Below are positions 1-5,725 of a stretch of DNA of 5,725 nt, piece by piece (the stretch's first letter is position 1; the number at the start of each line of letters is the position of its first letter). The translations under genes were made by a program, and so were the position numbers. Under the pieces are notes generated by a model. The model ran no database searches. It was given only the letters and a program-made list of their open reading frames with translations, and was not told the DNA's origin. Source of the DNA: an uncultured Eubacteriales bacterium (GTDB taxonomy: Bacteria; Bacillota; Clostridia; Oscillospirales; CAG-272); assembly GCA_900556615.1 (NCBI GenBank), contig USPP01000124.1, positions 1-5,725 on the forward strand, in the 5' to 3' direction.

Positions 1-468
1 GGTAGCGGAACGCGACATAAGTCCGACATGACCGGGCTTAAAGATTCTGTGCGCCATAAAACCCGCCTTCGATTTTCCGGGAGAAATTACGCCAAAGGAA
101 TTCGGTCCGATTACCCTTGCCCCCTTGGCTCTTGCCATATGATAAACGCCCATCATATCGTGTACCGGAACATGCTCGGCAATCGTCATAATCGTTTTCA
201 GTCCTGCGTCAAGCGCCTCATAAACCCCCGCCGCAGTATGAAGAGCGGGAACAAATATCACCGATGCATTTGCGTCTGTCGCTTCCATCGCCTCTCTTAC
301 GGTATTGAAAACCGGAACACCAAGAACGCTTTCTCCGCCCTTTCCCGGGGTAACACCCGCAACGACCTTCGTGCCGTATTCAAGCATCTGCTCACAATGG
401 AAGGTGCCCTCTCTGCCTGTTATTCCCTGAATAATCAGGCGTGTATTTTCATCGACAAGTATACTCAT
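1..468 (-). CDS. sucD: Acyl-CoA ligase (succinyl-CoA synthetase type), alpha subunit, N-terminal 156 residues
   Basis: This is the alpha subunit of an NDP-forming acyl-CoA ligase. It binds CoA and, in its missing C-terminal half, should carry the histidine that is phosphorylated in catalysis. The family is usually about 290 residues and 156 are visible; the window edge cuts the gene. The start [10 protein letters not shown] matches the classic SucD start. Family motifs are [10 protein letters not shown] (15-24), GVTPGKGG (38-45), [10 protein letters not shown] (51-60), FVPA (72-75), the GPN loop (121-126) and the beginning of the SRS(G/A)T motif (152-156). The ATG overlaps the beta-subunit stop (ATGA, 465-468), with a purine-rich ribosome site at 476-485 inside the upstream gene, so translation is probably coupled. 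One oddity is that the GPN loop reads GPNSFG, where E. coli SucD has GPNCPG, and the TEGIP segment reads AEHVP. The fold is certain. The substrate is not, and succinate is only the default. Confidence 0.93.
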   Translation of the reverse strand, partial: MSILVDENTRLIIQGITGREGTFHCEQMLEYGTKVVAGVTPGKGGESVLGVPVFNTVREAMEATDANASVIFVPALHTAAGVYEALDAGLKTIMTIAEHVPVHDMMGVYHMARAKGARVIGPNSFGVISPGKSKAGFMAHRIFKPGHVGLMSRSAT

Positions 469-1619
469 TTGTTGTCCCCTTCCTTTTTCATTAAACAGAG
501 TTCTTTCACTCCGGAGATCAGACCGTCAGCATAAATAACATTCTTCAAAGGCTTTATCGTCTCAAGCGCGATTTCCTTATTGGTTCCCTCAAATCTTACA
601 ATGATGGGAGAGGAGATATGATATTCCTCAATCGCGCGCTTGATTCCGAGAGCAACCTCGGAGCATCTTGTAATACCCCCGAAAATGTTGATAAACAAAT
701 AATGAATTTTCGGATCGGCAAGAATAATTCTAACCGCCTCCTTAATACGGTCGGAGGTAGCTCCGCCGCCCAAGTCAAGGGAAGCCCTTACGGTCATACC
801 GTGCTTGGCGATATGATCGATACAAGACATAATCATACCGGAGCCATTCGAAACCACCGCGATATCACCTGTGGGATCACAGGGTATATAAAGAAAATTA
901 AAGTCAGCAGCCTCTTTAACAAGCGGATCTGTCTTTTCGCCTGCTTCTGCCTCCGCGATTTCAGGAAGCTTGACAAGCGCGCTGTCATCAACCGACACCT
1001 TGCCGTCAAGAGCAATCAAGCTTCCGTCGGTATCAACGGCAAGCGGATTGATCTCGCAAAGCAGGCAGTGATTAGAAGTAAACAGCTTATAAAGATTTCT
1101 GAGTATAACCGCAAGCTCTTTGGTCTGCGTCTTATCAAGACCGGCTTTCGACGCAAAATAATTCGCCTCGTAAGTCTGAGCCCCAAGCATCGGGTTGACG
1201 ACTGATTTGAAGATTTTTTCCGGTTCCTCCTTTGCCAAGGTCTCAATATCCATTCCGCCCTCGGGAGAGAATATGAATACCGGACACTTTGTTGCTCTGT
1301 CAAGCATTATCGAAAGATAAAACTCACGTGCAACGCTCATTTTTTTGGAGATCATCAGCTTTTTGACAATATGCCCCTTAATATTCATTCCTAAAATTGT
1401 CTCAGAGGCTTTTACGGCTTCCTCATAATTATCGGCAAACTTAATACCGCCGGCTTTTCCACGCCCGCCTGTTTTAACCTGCGCTTTTATAACAGCAGGA
1501 TATACGATCTGATCCTTTTTTGCTTCCAGCTCTTCAAGGCTTTCGACAACTACTCCGACATTACAGCGAACACCGTATTTTTCAAAGAGCGCCTGCGCTC
1601 TGTATTCCATTAAATCCAT
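465..1619 (-). CDS. sucC: Acyl-CoA ligase (succinyl-CoA synthetase type), beta subunit
   Basis: The beta subunit of the two-subunit ligase contributes nucleotide binding and half of the active site. At 384 residues it is full length (E. coli SucC is 388). The N-terminal ATP-grasp domain shows GGRGKAGG (51-58), EGGMDIE (120-126), EINPL (189-193) and LDGK (204-207); N191 and D205 match the expected magnesium ligands. The C-terminal ligase domain shows NGSGM (258-262), LGGGA (283-287) and NIFGGITRC (311-319), the helix start that faces the alpha-subunit histidine. The GGIT form resembles archaeal-type subunits more than the E. coli GGIV. The ATG at 1617-1619 follows an AAAGGA site (1629-1634) with 9 bases of spacing. 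The gene lies 24 bases after the aldehyde dehydrogenase and overlaps the alpha subunit by 4 bases, so the three genes form one operon. Substrate and nucleotide preference cannot be read with certainty. Confidence 0.95.
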   Translation of the reverse strand: MDLMEYRAQALFEKYGVRCNVGVVVESLEELEAKKDQIVYPAVIKAQVKTGGRGKAGGIKFADNYEEAVKASETILGMNIKGHIVKKLMISKKMSVAREFYLSIMLDRATKCPVFIFSPEGGMDIETLAKEEPEKIFKSVVNPMLGAQTYEANYFASKAGLDKTQTKELAVILRNLYKLFTSNHCLLCEINPLAVDTDGSLIALDGKVSVDDSALVKLPEIAEAEAGEKTDPLVKEAADFNFLYIPCDPTGDIAVVSNGSGMIMSCIDHIAKHGMTVRASLDLGGGATSDRIKEAVRIILADPKIHYLFINIFGGITRCSEVALGIKRAIEEYHISSPIIVRFEGTNKEIALETIKPLKNVIYADGLISGVKELCLMKKEGDNK

Positions 1620-1643
1620 GCTTCAAATTCCTTTCGTATCGGG

Positions 1644-3011
1644 TTAGTCCGCCCATATTTCATCATCGGTGGGAACAACCGCATCATTAAGACGGTAGGC
1701 AATTCTGATCACATTGAGCAGGAATTTATATGAGAAATTCTCAGATATGCTGTTATTTCCCCACGATGCGCATCCGAGCGTTGTTGTCGGTGTAAGGCTG
1801 TTGAAAAAGCTTCCGCCGTTCATGGTAGAGCAAATCTGATTTACCAGCAGACGGGAAACGGTGAGACGTTCTCCTGCGTACTCAATGTGTTCTTTATTGT
1901 TCGAATGAATGGAAACGCTGTGACCTCTTCCTTCAACATTCAGATTTGCCTGAGCAATCTCGACCGCCTCGCTGAAATCGCCGTACTTATATGCTGAAAT
2001 CACCGGGCACATTTTCTCTTTTGAAAGGAGACAATCCTTGCCGTAGGCAGGTGCCTTCACAAGAATAACCTTAGTTTCCTCCGGAACGGAAAGCCCCGCC
2101 GCCTCTGCAATTTTCAATGCCGATACGCCTACCAGATTCTTATTCATCACTCCGCCCGGGAAAAGCGTATTCGTCAGCTTTTCAATCTCGTTCTCGGAGC
2201 TTACATAATAGCATCCGTTCTTCACGAAGATCTCAATGGCTTTGTCATAATCCTCCGCGGGAAGAATTGCGGTTTGTTCACCGGAGCAAATGATGCCGTT
2301 ATCAAACGCTCTTCCCTCGATCGCCATCGGAATTTCCTTCTCATAATCGATGCCACGGTCAAAAATACACTGAACATTTCCGGCTCCCACTCCGTAAGCC
2401 GGTTTTCCGCTTGAATATGCGGAACGTACCATCGGCATACCTCCGGTAGCTACAACCACATCAACAGCATGCATGAGCGCGGCGGAAAGCTCAACGGTCG
2501 GTTCTTCGATAATCTGAATCAGATTTTTCGGAGCGCCGAGCTTTTCAATCGCCTCGTTCATAAGCCGCACTGTCTCATATGATGTGTTCTTTGAACGGGG
2601 GTGCGGGCCGATAATAATGGAATTAAGACCTTTCAGAGCAAACATAGCATTGCACATGGGGGTAACAACCGGATTCGTACAGGGCGTTACCGCGCCGACA
2701 ACTCCGACGGGGCGGGCGATCTCCGTAATTCCGGTTTCCTCATTGCGGTTTAAAATACCGACGGATTTCTTTCCCTTCAGGCTATTCCAAATAACCTTCG
2801 CTTTGCCCATATTTTTTTGTATCTTATGCTCGTATACGCCCATACGGGTTTCATCCACGGCTAAACGCGCAAGATACTCGGCATTGTCATATACCGCCTT
2901 GGCGCAGGCTCTGACAATCTCATCAGCCTGTTCCTGGGTAAACTTCTCATATTCGGACTGAGCTTTTCTCGCCTTCACGATAAGCTCTTCCACAAATTCC
3001 TTTGCTTCCAT
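1644..3011 (-). CDS. CoA-acylating aldehyde dehydrogenase (succinate-semialdehyde / sulfoacetaldehyde type)
   Basis: This NAD(P)-dependent enzyme interconverts an acyl-CoA and an aldehyde through a cysteine thioester. It has 455 residues, the usual size for the short acylating branch, and no signal peptide or membrane segment. Visible motifs are TPCTNPVVTP (109-118) with the oxyanion asparagine N113, ATGG (188-191), SGKPAYGVGAGN (201-212), the nucleophile C242 in GIICSGEQ (239-246), and KMCPV (333-337). The C-terminal PTTTLGC..WG..SISEN block closely resembles C. kluyveri succinate-semialdehyde dehydrogenase as I recall it, except that residue 419 is N where that enzyme has R. The ATG at 3009-3011 follows AAGGAG (3020-3025) with 8 bases of spacing. 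It is first in an operon with a SucCD-type ligase, so its acyl-CoA is probably that ligase's product. Candidates are succinyl-CoA (4-hydroxybutyrate route) or sulfoacetyl-CoA (SauS-type); the sequence alone does not decide. Confidence 0.93.
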   Translation of the reverse strand: MEAKEFVEELIVKARKAQSEYEKFTQEQADEIVRACAKAVYDNAEYLARLAVDETRMGVYEHKIQKNMGKAKVIWNSLKGKKSVGILNRNEETGITEIARPVGVVGAVTPCTNPVVTPMCNAMFALKGLNSIIIGPHPRSKNTSYETVRLMNEAIEKLGAPKNLIQIIEEPTVELSAALMHAVDVVVATGGMPMVRSAYSSGKPAYGVGAGNVQCIFDRGIDYEKEIPMAIEGRAFDNGIICSGEQTAILPAEDYDKAIEIFVKNGCYYVSSENEIEKLTNTLFPGGVMNKNLVGVSALKIAEAAGLSVPEETKVILVKAPAYGKDCLLSKEKMCPVISAYKYGDFSEAVEIAQANLNVEGRGHSVSIHSNNKEHIEYAGERLTVSRLLVNQICSTMNGGSFFNSLTPTTTLGCASWGNNSISENFSYKFLLNVIRIAYRLNDAVVPTDDEIWAD

Positions 3012-3079
3012 TTCTATTTCTCCTTATTATAAAAAATGTAATACTGTTTTGGCAGAGAATATTTCCGCTACTATCTATT

Positions 3080-3108
3080 ATAATAATATATTCTTTGTCT
3101 TCAGACAA
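3080..3108 (-). promoter_or_regulatory. Candidate sigma-70 promoter of the dehydrogenase-ligase operon
   Basis: On the minus strand, TTGTCT (3108-3103) is followed after 17 bases by TATTAT (3085-3080). This would give a leader of roughly 60 bases before the dehydrogenase start. A perfect TATAAT also occurs three bases further on (3082-3077) but has a poor -35 at normal spacing. The -35 match is moderate (4 of 6). This is the only reasonable promoter I see close to the operon start. Confidence 0.5.
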
Positions 3109-3115
3109 TGGTCTG
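3095..3115. promoter_or_regulatory. Palindromic operator candidate over the operon -35
   Basis: TTGTCT-TC-AGACAA (3095-3108) is a perfect 6+2+6 inverted repeat. It overlaps a second one, CAGAC-AATG-GTCTG (3102-3115). Three alternating GTCT/AGAC half-sites therefore sit on and just upstream of the -35. This placement is typical of a repressor or activator site that responds to the operon's substrate. No regulator gene is visible in the window, so the binding protein is unknown. Confidence 0.4.
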
Positions 3116-3138
3116 ATTTTACTTCTTATAGCAACAAT

Positions 3139-3166
3139 TTGACTTCTTTACACGACCGCCTATAGT
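3139..3166 (+). promoter_or_regulatory. Possible plus-strand promoter upstream of repeat A
   Basis: TTGACT (3139-3144), a 16-base gap and TATAGT (3161-3166) resemble a sigma-70 promoter, five of six matches in each box. Transcription would enter repeats A and B from the left. No gene begins close downstream, and AT-rich DNA yields such matches by chance. Confidence 0.25.
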
Positions 3167-3270
3167 TTTTAGAACTGACGAATCAAGAATAAAATGATCA
3201 AGACATTACAGTCATATATAATAACGGCTTCATTATCGCAGCTTGAACTGAGATACCCCCTTCCTAAAAA

Positions 3271-3456
3271 TTAAGGTAATACCGCGCAATTTATAATCGT
3301 GCAAATGCACCGTCAGATTTTTCGGCAATCCCAATAAATTGAGAGGGCAAAACCATCGCCTCTGCCCTCTTCTGATGAAATTTGTGTCAAATGCCAGAAG
3401 AGAGACAAACAGATGCGCCGTCAAGGTGTCAATCCTGAACTCGCATTATTGCTTAA
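3271..3456 (+). repeat. Repeat A: TTAA-ended, MITE-like element, plus orientation
   Basis: This 186-bp unit starts TTAAGGTAATACCGCGC and ends GCATTATTGCTTAA, so its ends are imperfect inverted repeats. By eye it aligns along its whole length with the minus strand of repeat B, at very roughly 60-70% identity. The best stretch is CAGATTTTTCG (3314-3324 here), which also occurs in B. It shares its last four bases, TTAA (3453-3456), with B. It encodes no transposase. Open frames through it are short, and neither strand reads as a conserved protein between copies. It looks like a non-autonomous mobile element or an old dispersed repeat. Confidence 0.6.
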
Positions 3457-3633
3457 GGCAATAACCGCTGGGGGCACAGCTATCGCCTTTGCTGCACATA
3501 TGCTTGCATCTTTTCCGCCATACTTCACCAATTTCGTCGGCATAGGTGCCACTCTTGTCTCCTCAATTGGTATCGTCTGACGAAAAATCTGGCGGCGCAT
3601 CTGCGCAACAATCATTGTGCGATATTGCCTTAA
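3453..3633 (-). repeat. Repeat B: TTAA-ended, MITE-like element, minus orientation
   Basis: This 181-bp unit has perfect 11-base inverted ends, TTAAGGCAATA (3453-3463) and its complement (3623-3633). It aligns with repeat C in the same orientation and with repeat A inverted. A 74-codon minus-strand frame (3421-3645) with a good ribosome site crosses it. In C the matching reading has a TAG (CAG in B) and an indel, so I treat it as non-coding repeat. The vWA gene's -35 box begins 6 bases beyond its right end. Confidence 0.65.
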
Positions 3634-3638
3634 TTCAA

Positions 3639-3667
3639 TTGGCATTATCTCTCCTTAAGCATATCAT
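3639..3667 (+). promoter_or_regulatory. Sigma-70 promoter of the vWA gene
   Basis: TTGGCA (3639-3644), exactly 17 bases, then TATCAT (3662-3667): each box matches consensus at five of six positions. Transcription would start near 3674, leaving a leader of about 40 bases that holds the AAAGGA ribosome site (3701-3706) before the ATG at 3716. The promoter lies immediately outside repeat B. Confidence 0.6.
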
Positions 3668-3715
3668 AATATTAAGTTCTATTACAATCATAGAGCTTGG
3701 AAAGGAAAATAAAAT

Positions 3716-5094
3716 ATGGGTGTAACAAACTCAAACAAGGAACTCAGCCTCTCCAATATTGAATGCGGAGGTTCTTTTAAAATAAAACTGTCTCTGACGG
3801 CAGCGCCCGATATCGTATCTCATCCCACTGATATTGTTTTGATACTTGATCGTTCGGGCAGTATGGCGGGAAGTCCATTGCAAATTTGAAAAACGGCGCC
3901 AAAAAATTCATTGATATTATCGATGAAGCCACAGATAGTTCTCAGGACGGACAAATCGGTTCAGGAAGCCATATAGGTATCGTTAGCTTTGCGAGCACGG
4001 CTACTCAGGATACACAACTGATTACCTCGGTTGCGGATTTGAAATCTGCGGTAAACGCACTTTCTGCGAATGGCTCTACTAACCACGAGGATGCGTTTAC
4101 CAAAGCCCTTAATCTGTTTGACCCCTCCTCTTCTAATGCAAAGGTCATGGTAATGTTTACTGACGGCGTGACCACCGCGGGAGGCAATCCCAATACTGTG
4201 GCAGCCTTTGCCAAATCCCAGGGTATCATCATATACAGTATCGGTCTTTCAGGCAACGGAGGAATTAATGAACAAGCGCTTCGGGATTGGGCGTCTGATC
4301 CCGATTCTTCCTATGTGGCGATCACACCAGATGATACGGAGCTTGAAAAGCTTTTTGAAAACCTTGCAAGAAATATTGCCAAAGCAGGAGCAACCAACAT
4401 TGTCATTACTGATACGGTGGCACCCTGTTTCCGAATAACCTCGTTATCCTCACCTACTAAGGGAACGGCAAGCATGATAAATCATCGCACGGTTGAATGG
4501 AAAATCGATAATCTGGGCGTAACGCAAAGTGAAGGTGCAACCTTCGAGTTCACCGCAGAACACATCGGCCCTTGCTCCGGAACAGTAGAGGTAAACGACA
4601 GCATTTCCTATGACGACGATGAGAATAATGCAGTAACATTCCCATCCCCGTCTATTGAGGTAAACTGTGATGTTATACACTGTCCCGAAAGCTGTCCTAC
4701 CCCCGTTGACGTTACCATTGACAGCTGCAGTGATGCTGTGGAATTCGATGCAGGTGAGCTTGGTATGGAATCACTTGGACGTATCGTGCAGTTAGATGTT
4801 ACTTTACGGAAAGTATGCCCGAACAAACGAGTAGCGTTAGCTGCTCTCCTTTATGAAGTTGATTCAAGCGGAAACGAATACAAGCGAGGCATGAAAACCC
4901 TTACCGTACCTGCTCATACAAGAGATACTTGTCACGACGTAACGGTTCGCTGTCTCAAATTCGTATTACCGGAAGATTTGAAAGTTTCCGACAACTGTGA
5001 TTGTATTTGCAGTCCTCGGAATCTTAAGGCAAGATTTATTGCGCATTATATTGACAACGATTTCGACTGTTGCTGCTGTAATGTAACAATCTGA
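3716..5094 (+). pseudogene. vWA-domain protein gene, split by a one-base deletion
   Basis: The true start is the ATG at 3716, preceded by AAAGGA (3701-3706) with 9 bases of spacing. From it, 57 codons read MGVTNSNKELSLS and on to the metal-site motif DRSGS (45-49), then stop at TGA (3887-3889). Reading continues at once in the next frame from 3886 with a perfect vWA continuation. One base is missing near 3879-3881: restoring it gives GSPLANLKNG across the join and a protein of about 459 residues. The N-terminal piece has no hydrophobic signal peptide; residues 18-32 look like a short beta strand leading into the vWA domain. No in-frame slippery heptamer is present, so programmed frameshifting is unlikely. 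The rest of the gene is intact, so either the lesion is recent or it is a sequencing error. Confidence 0.8.
3886..5094 (+). CDS. vWA-domain, cysteine-tailed protein: long downstream frame (402 codons)
   Basis: This is the intact bulk of the split vWA gene. The first codon is TTG and no convincing ribosome site precedes it, so it is unlikely to be an independent start. vWA domains bind a divalent metal through DxSxS, a threonine and an aspartate to grip protein partners. Here T65 (GSTNHEDAF) and D93 (FTDG) complete the site begun in the upstream piece. After the vWA fold (to about residue 165) comes a beta-rich segment resembling DUF11-like sandwich repeats (about 170-280). A C-terminal domain with about 14 cysteines follows, ending in a CCCC cluster five residues from the end (DFDCCCCNVTI). 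There is no transmembrane anchor or sortase motif. The partner and role are unknown. A terminator follows at 5433-5470, after 161 bases without recognisable features (5095-5255) and repeat C. Confidence 0.85.
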   Translation: MKNGAKKFIDIIDEATDSSQDGQIGSGSHIGIVSFASTATQDTQLITSVADLKSAVNALSANGSTNHEDAFTKALNLFDPSSSNAKVMVMFTDGVTTAGGNPNTVAAFAKSQGIIIYSIGLSGNGGINEQALRDWASDPDSSYVAITPDDTELEKLFENLARNIAKAGATNIVITDTVAPCFRITSLSSPTKGTASMINHRTVEWKIDNLGVTQSEGATFEFTAEHIGPCSGTVEVNDSISYDDDENNAVTFPSPSIEVNCDVIHCPESCPTPVDVTIDSCSDAVEFDAGELGMESLGRIVQLDVTLRKVCPNKRVALAALLYEVDSSGNEYKRGMKTLTVPAHTRDTCHDVTVRCLKFVLPEDLKVSDNCDCICSPRNLKARFIAHYIDNDFDCCCCNVTI

Positions 5095-5255
5095 TAAAAA
5101 GCCAAAGAGCGGCGCAGAGTTTTATAATTAACAGCTTATCGGAAATACCACTGTCTTCGTAAAATAAGCAATTTCTATAATCTCTCTGAAAAATTTTACC
5201 TCCGTCCAATCAAATCGGAAACGAGTTTTTCAGTGTAATTGGCTGATCAACATTT

Positions 5256-5432
5256 TTTAGGTAATGCAGCCGGGTTCACGGCTTGCGCCTTGATGATACT
5301 CTGCGGGGCAATTTCCGTTATACTTCGCAAATTTCGCCGGCAGGGAATCACTCCTGCCTCCTCAATTTGTATCGTCTAACGAGAAATATGACTACACATC
5401 TGCACCGTCAGAATCCGGCAGTATTGCCTTAA
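5256..5432 (-). repeat. Repeat C: TTAA-ended, MITE-like element, minus orientation
   Basis: This 177-bp unit has 18-base ends that match as inverted repeats at 14 of 18 positions: TTTAGGTAATGCAGCCGG (5256-5273) against the complement of 5415-5432. Internally it aligns with repeat B in the same orientation. Shared blocks include TCCTCAATT-GTATCGTCT-ACGA and, on the minus strand, CGAAATT-G-GAAGTAT. It is more decayed than B: its left TTAA has become TTTA, and indels and a TAG interrupt any shared frame. It ends one base before the terminator stem. Confidence 0.6.
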
Positions 5433-5470
5433 TAAAAAGCCATCGCAGAAAAATCCGCGATGGCTTTTTA
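5433..5470. terminator. Strong bidirectional rho-independent terminator
   Basis: A perfect 14-bp stem, TAAAAAGCCATCGC (5433-5446) with GCGATGGCTTTTTA (5457-5470), encloses a 10-base loop. On the plus strand the stem runs into TTTTTAG (5471 on), so it ends the vWA transcript. On the minus strand its T-run (GGCTTTTTATT) serves the gene ending at 5482, whose stop is 11 bases away. Confidence 0.9.
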
Positions 5471-5481
5471 TTTTTAGTAAT

Positions 5482-5725
5482 TTAATCGGTTTTTATCTGT
5501 TCCGCATTCAATTTGATAACTTGAAACAAAAGCTCAGGCTTTCTTGGTTTTTGACCGCCCCTCGCTTTATCATACGGAATGGTTTAATCCTCATATATGG
5601 TTTTAAAGGATTTACCCCATTTTTGAAGACGAAGATTATAGACCTCGTTATCCTCCGCTTTTTCCCAAAGCGTCAGTATAACAAATTCCTCTGTCTTGCT
5701 TTTGTTCTCCAGCCAATGGAAAACC
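5482..5725 (-). pseudogene. 3' end of an unidentified gene, with an in-frame stop
   Basis: Reading leftward from the window edge, one frame gives 46 codons (VFHWLENKSK...KTIYED) and then TAA (5584-5586). The same frame continues for 33 more codons (TIPYDKARGG...EQIKTD) to a second TAA (5482-5484). The continuation has protein-like, charged composition and ends 11 bases before the terminator, where a gene end is expected. This suggests that the inner TAA is a nonsense mutation and that the gene originally ended at 5482. If the inner TAA is the real end, the gene stops at 5584 and the rest is 3' leader. I do not recognise the family; no motif, membrane segment or cysteine cluster is visible. 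Most of the gene lies outside the window. Confidence 0.45.

Noticed and set aside
28..534. Plus-strand open frame opposite the ligase alpha subunit
   Set aside because: The minus strand encodes clear SucD motifs here; the plus frame has no recognisable protein character.
618..1205. Long plus-strand open frame opposite the ligase beta subunit
   Set aside because: It is a shadow of the real minus-strand gene, whose family motifs, ribosome site and operon spacing are unambiguous.
3233..3424. Minus-strand 63-codon frame beginning with TTG
   Set aside because: It runs through repeat A, with a weak start, no homology I recognise and no support from the other copies.
3413..3580. Plus-strand hydrophobic 55-residue frame (MRRQGVNPEL...), toxin-like at first sight
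   Set aside because: It has no clear ribosome site, straddles the A/B repeat junction and is not kept open in repeat C.
3271..3633. CRISPR array
   Set aside because: The repeated units are about 180 bp, inverted relative to each other and divergent, with no regular short direct repeats or spacers.
3421..3645. Minus-strand 74-codon frame (MPIELRQYRT...) with an AAGGAG site at 3651-3656
   Set aside because: It lies almost wholly in repeat B. The equivalent reading of repeat C has a TAG and an indel, and repeat A lacks the frame, so the similarity is at DNA level and does not look like a conserved protein.
3878..3892. Programmed -1 frameshifting as an explanation of the split vWA gene
   Set aside because: Zero-frame codons are TTG CAA ATT TGA, with no X XXY YYZ heptamer in register. 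A single missing base explains the break better.

Overview
The window reads as chromosomal DNA of an anaerobic, probably gut-type Clostridia/Bacillota bacterium. This rests on strong AAGGAG-type ribosome sites, a Clostridium kluyveri-like CoA-acylating aldehyde dehydrogenase, and a cytosolic-looking von Willebrand factor A (vWA) protein of a kind I associate with gut Firmicutes. The species cannot be named from the sequence.

Left half (1-3011, minus strand): a tight three-gene operon, transcribed right to left. The order is acylating aldehyde dehydrogenase (1644-3011), then an ADP/GDP-forming acyl-CoA ligase beta subunit of SucC type (465-1619), then the matching SucD-type alpha subunit (1-468, cut by the window edge). 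The ligase genes overlap by 4 bases (ATGA), and the dehydrogenase ends 24 bases before the beta subunit. Together they could activate a small carboxylate (succinate, or an analogue such as sulfoacetate) to its CoA thioester using a nucleoside triphosphate, then reduce it to the semialdehyde with NAD(P)H, or run in reverse. A promoter with an overlapping palindromic operator candidate lies at 3080-3115.

Middle (3012-3715): about 700 bases with no convincing gene. They hold the operon promoter and two copies (A, 3271-3456, plus; B, 3453-3633, minus) of a diverged repeat of about 180 bp. The repeat has TTAAGGCAATA-like inverted ends. A and B face each other and share the central TTAA, forming one long imperfect inverted repeat. 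A good sigma-70 promoter (3639-3667) starts 6 bases beyond B.

Right half: a vWA-domain gene (3716-5094, plus) broken by a one-base deletion just after its metal-binding DxSxS motif. Positions 5095-5255 show nothing recognisable. A third repeat copy (C, 5256-5432, minus) follows and abuts a perfect bidirectional terminator (5433-5470). At the right edge is the 3' end of an unidentified minus-strand gene with an in-frame stop (5482-5725).

The most unusual structure is the TTAA-ended repeat family. It brackets the vWA gene between its promoter and terminator and looks like an old non-autonomous mobile element (MITE-like).
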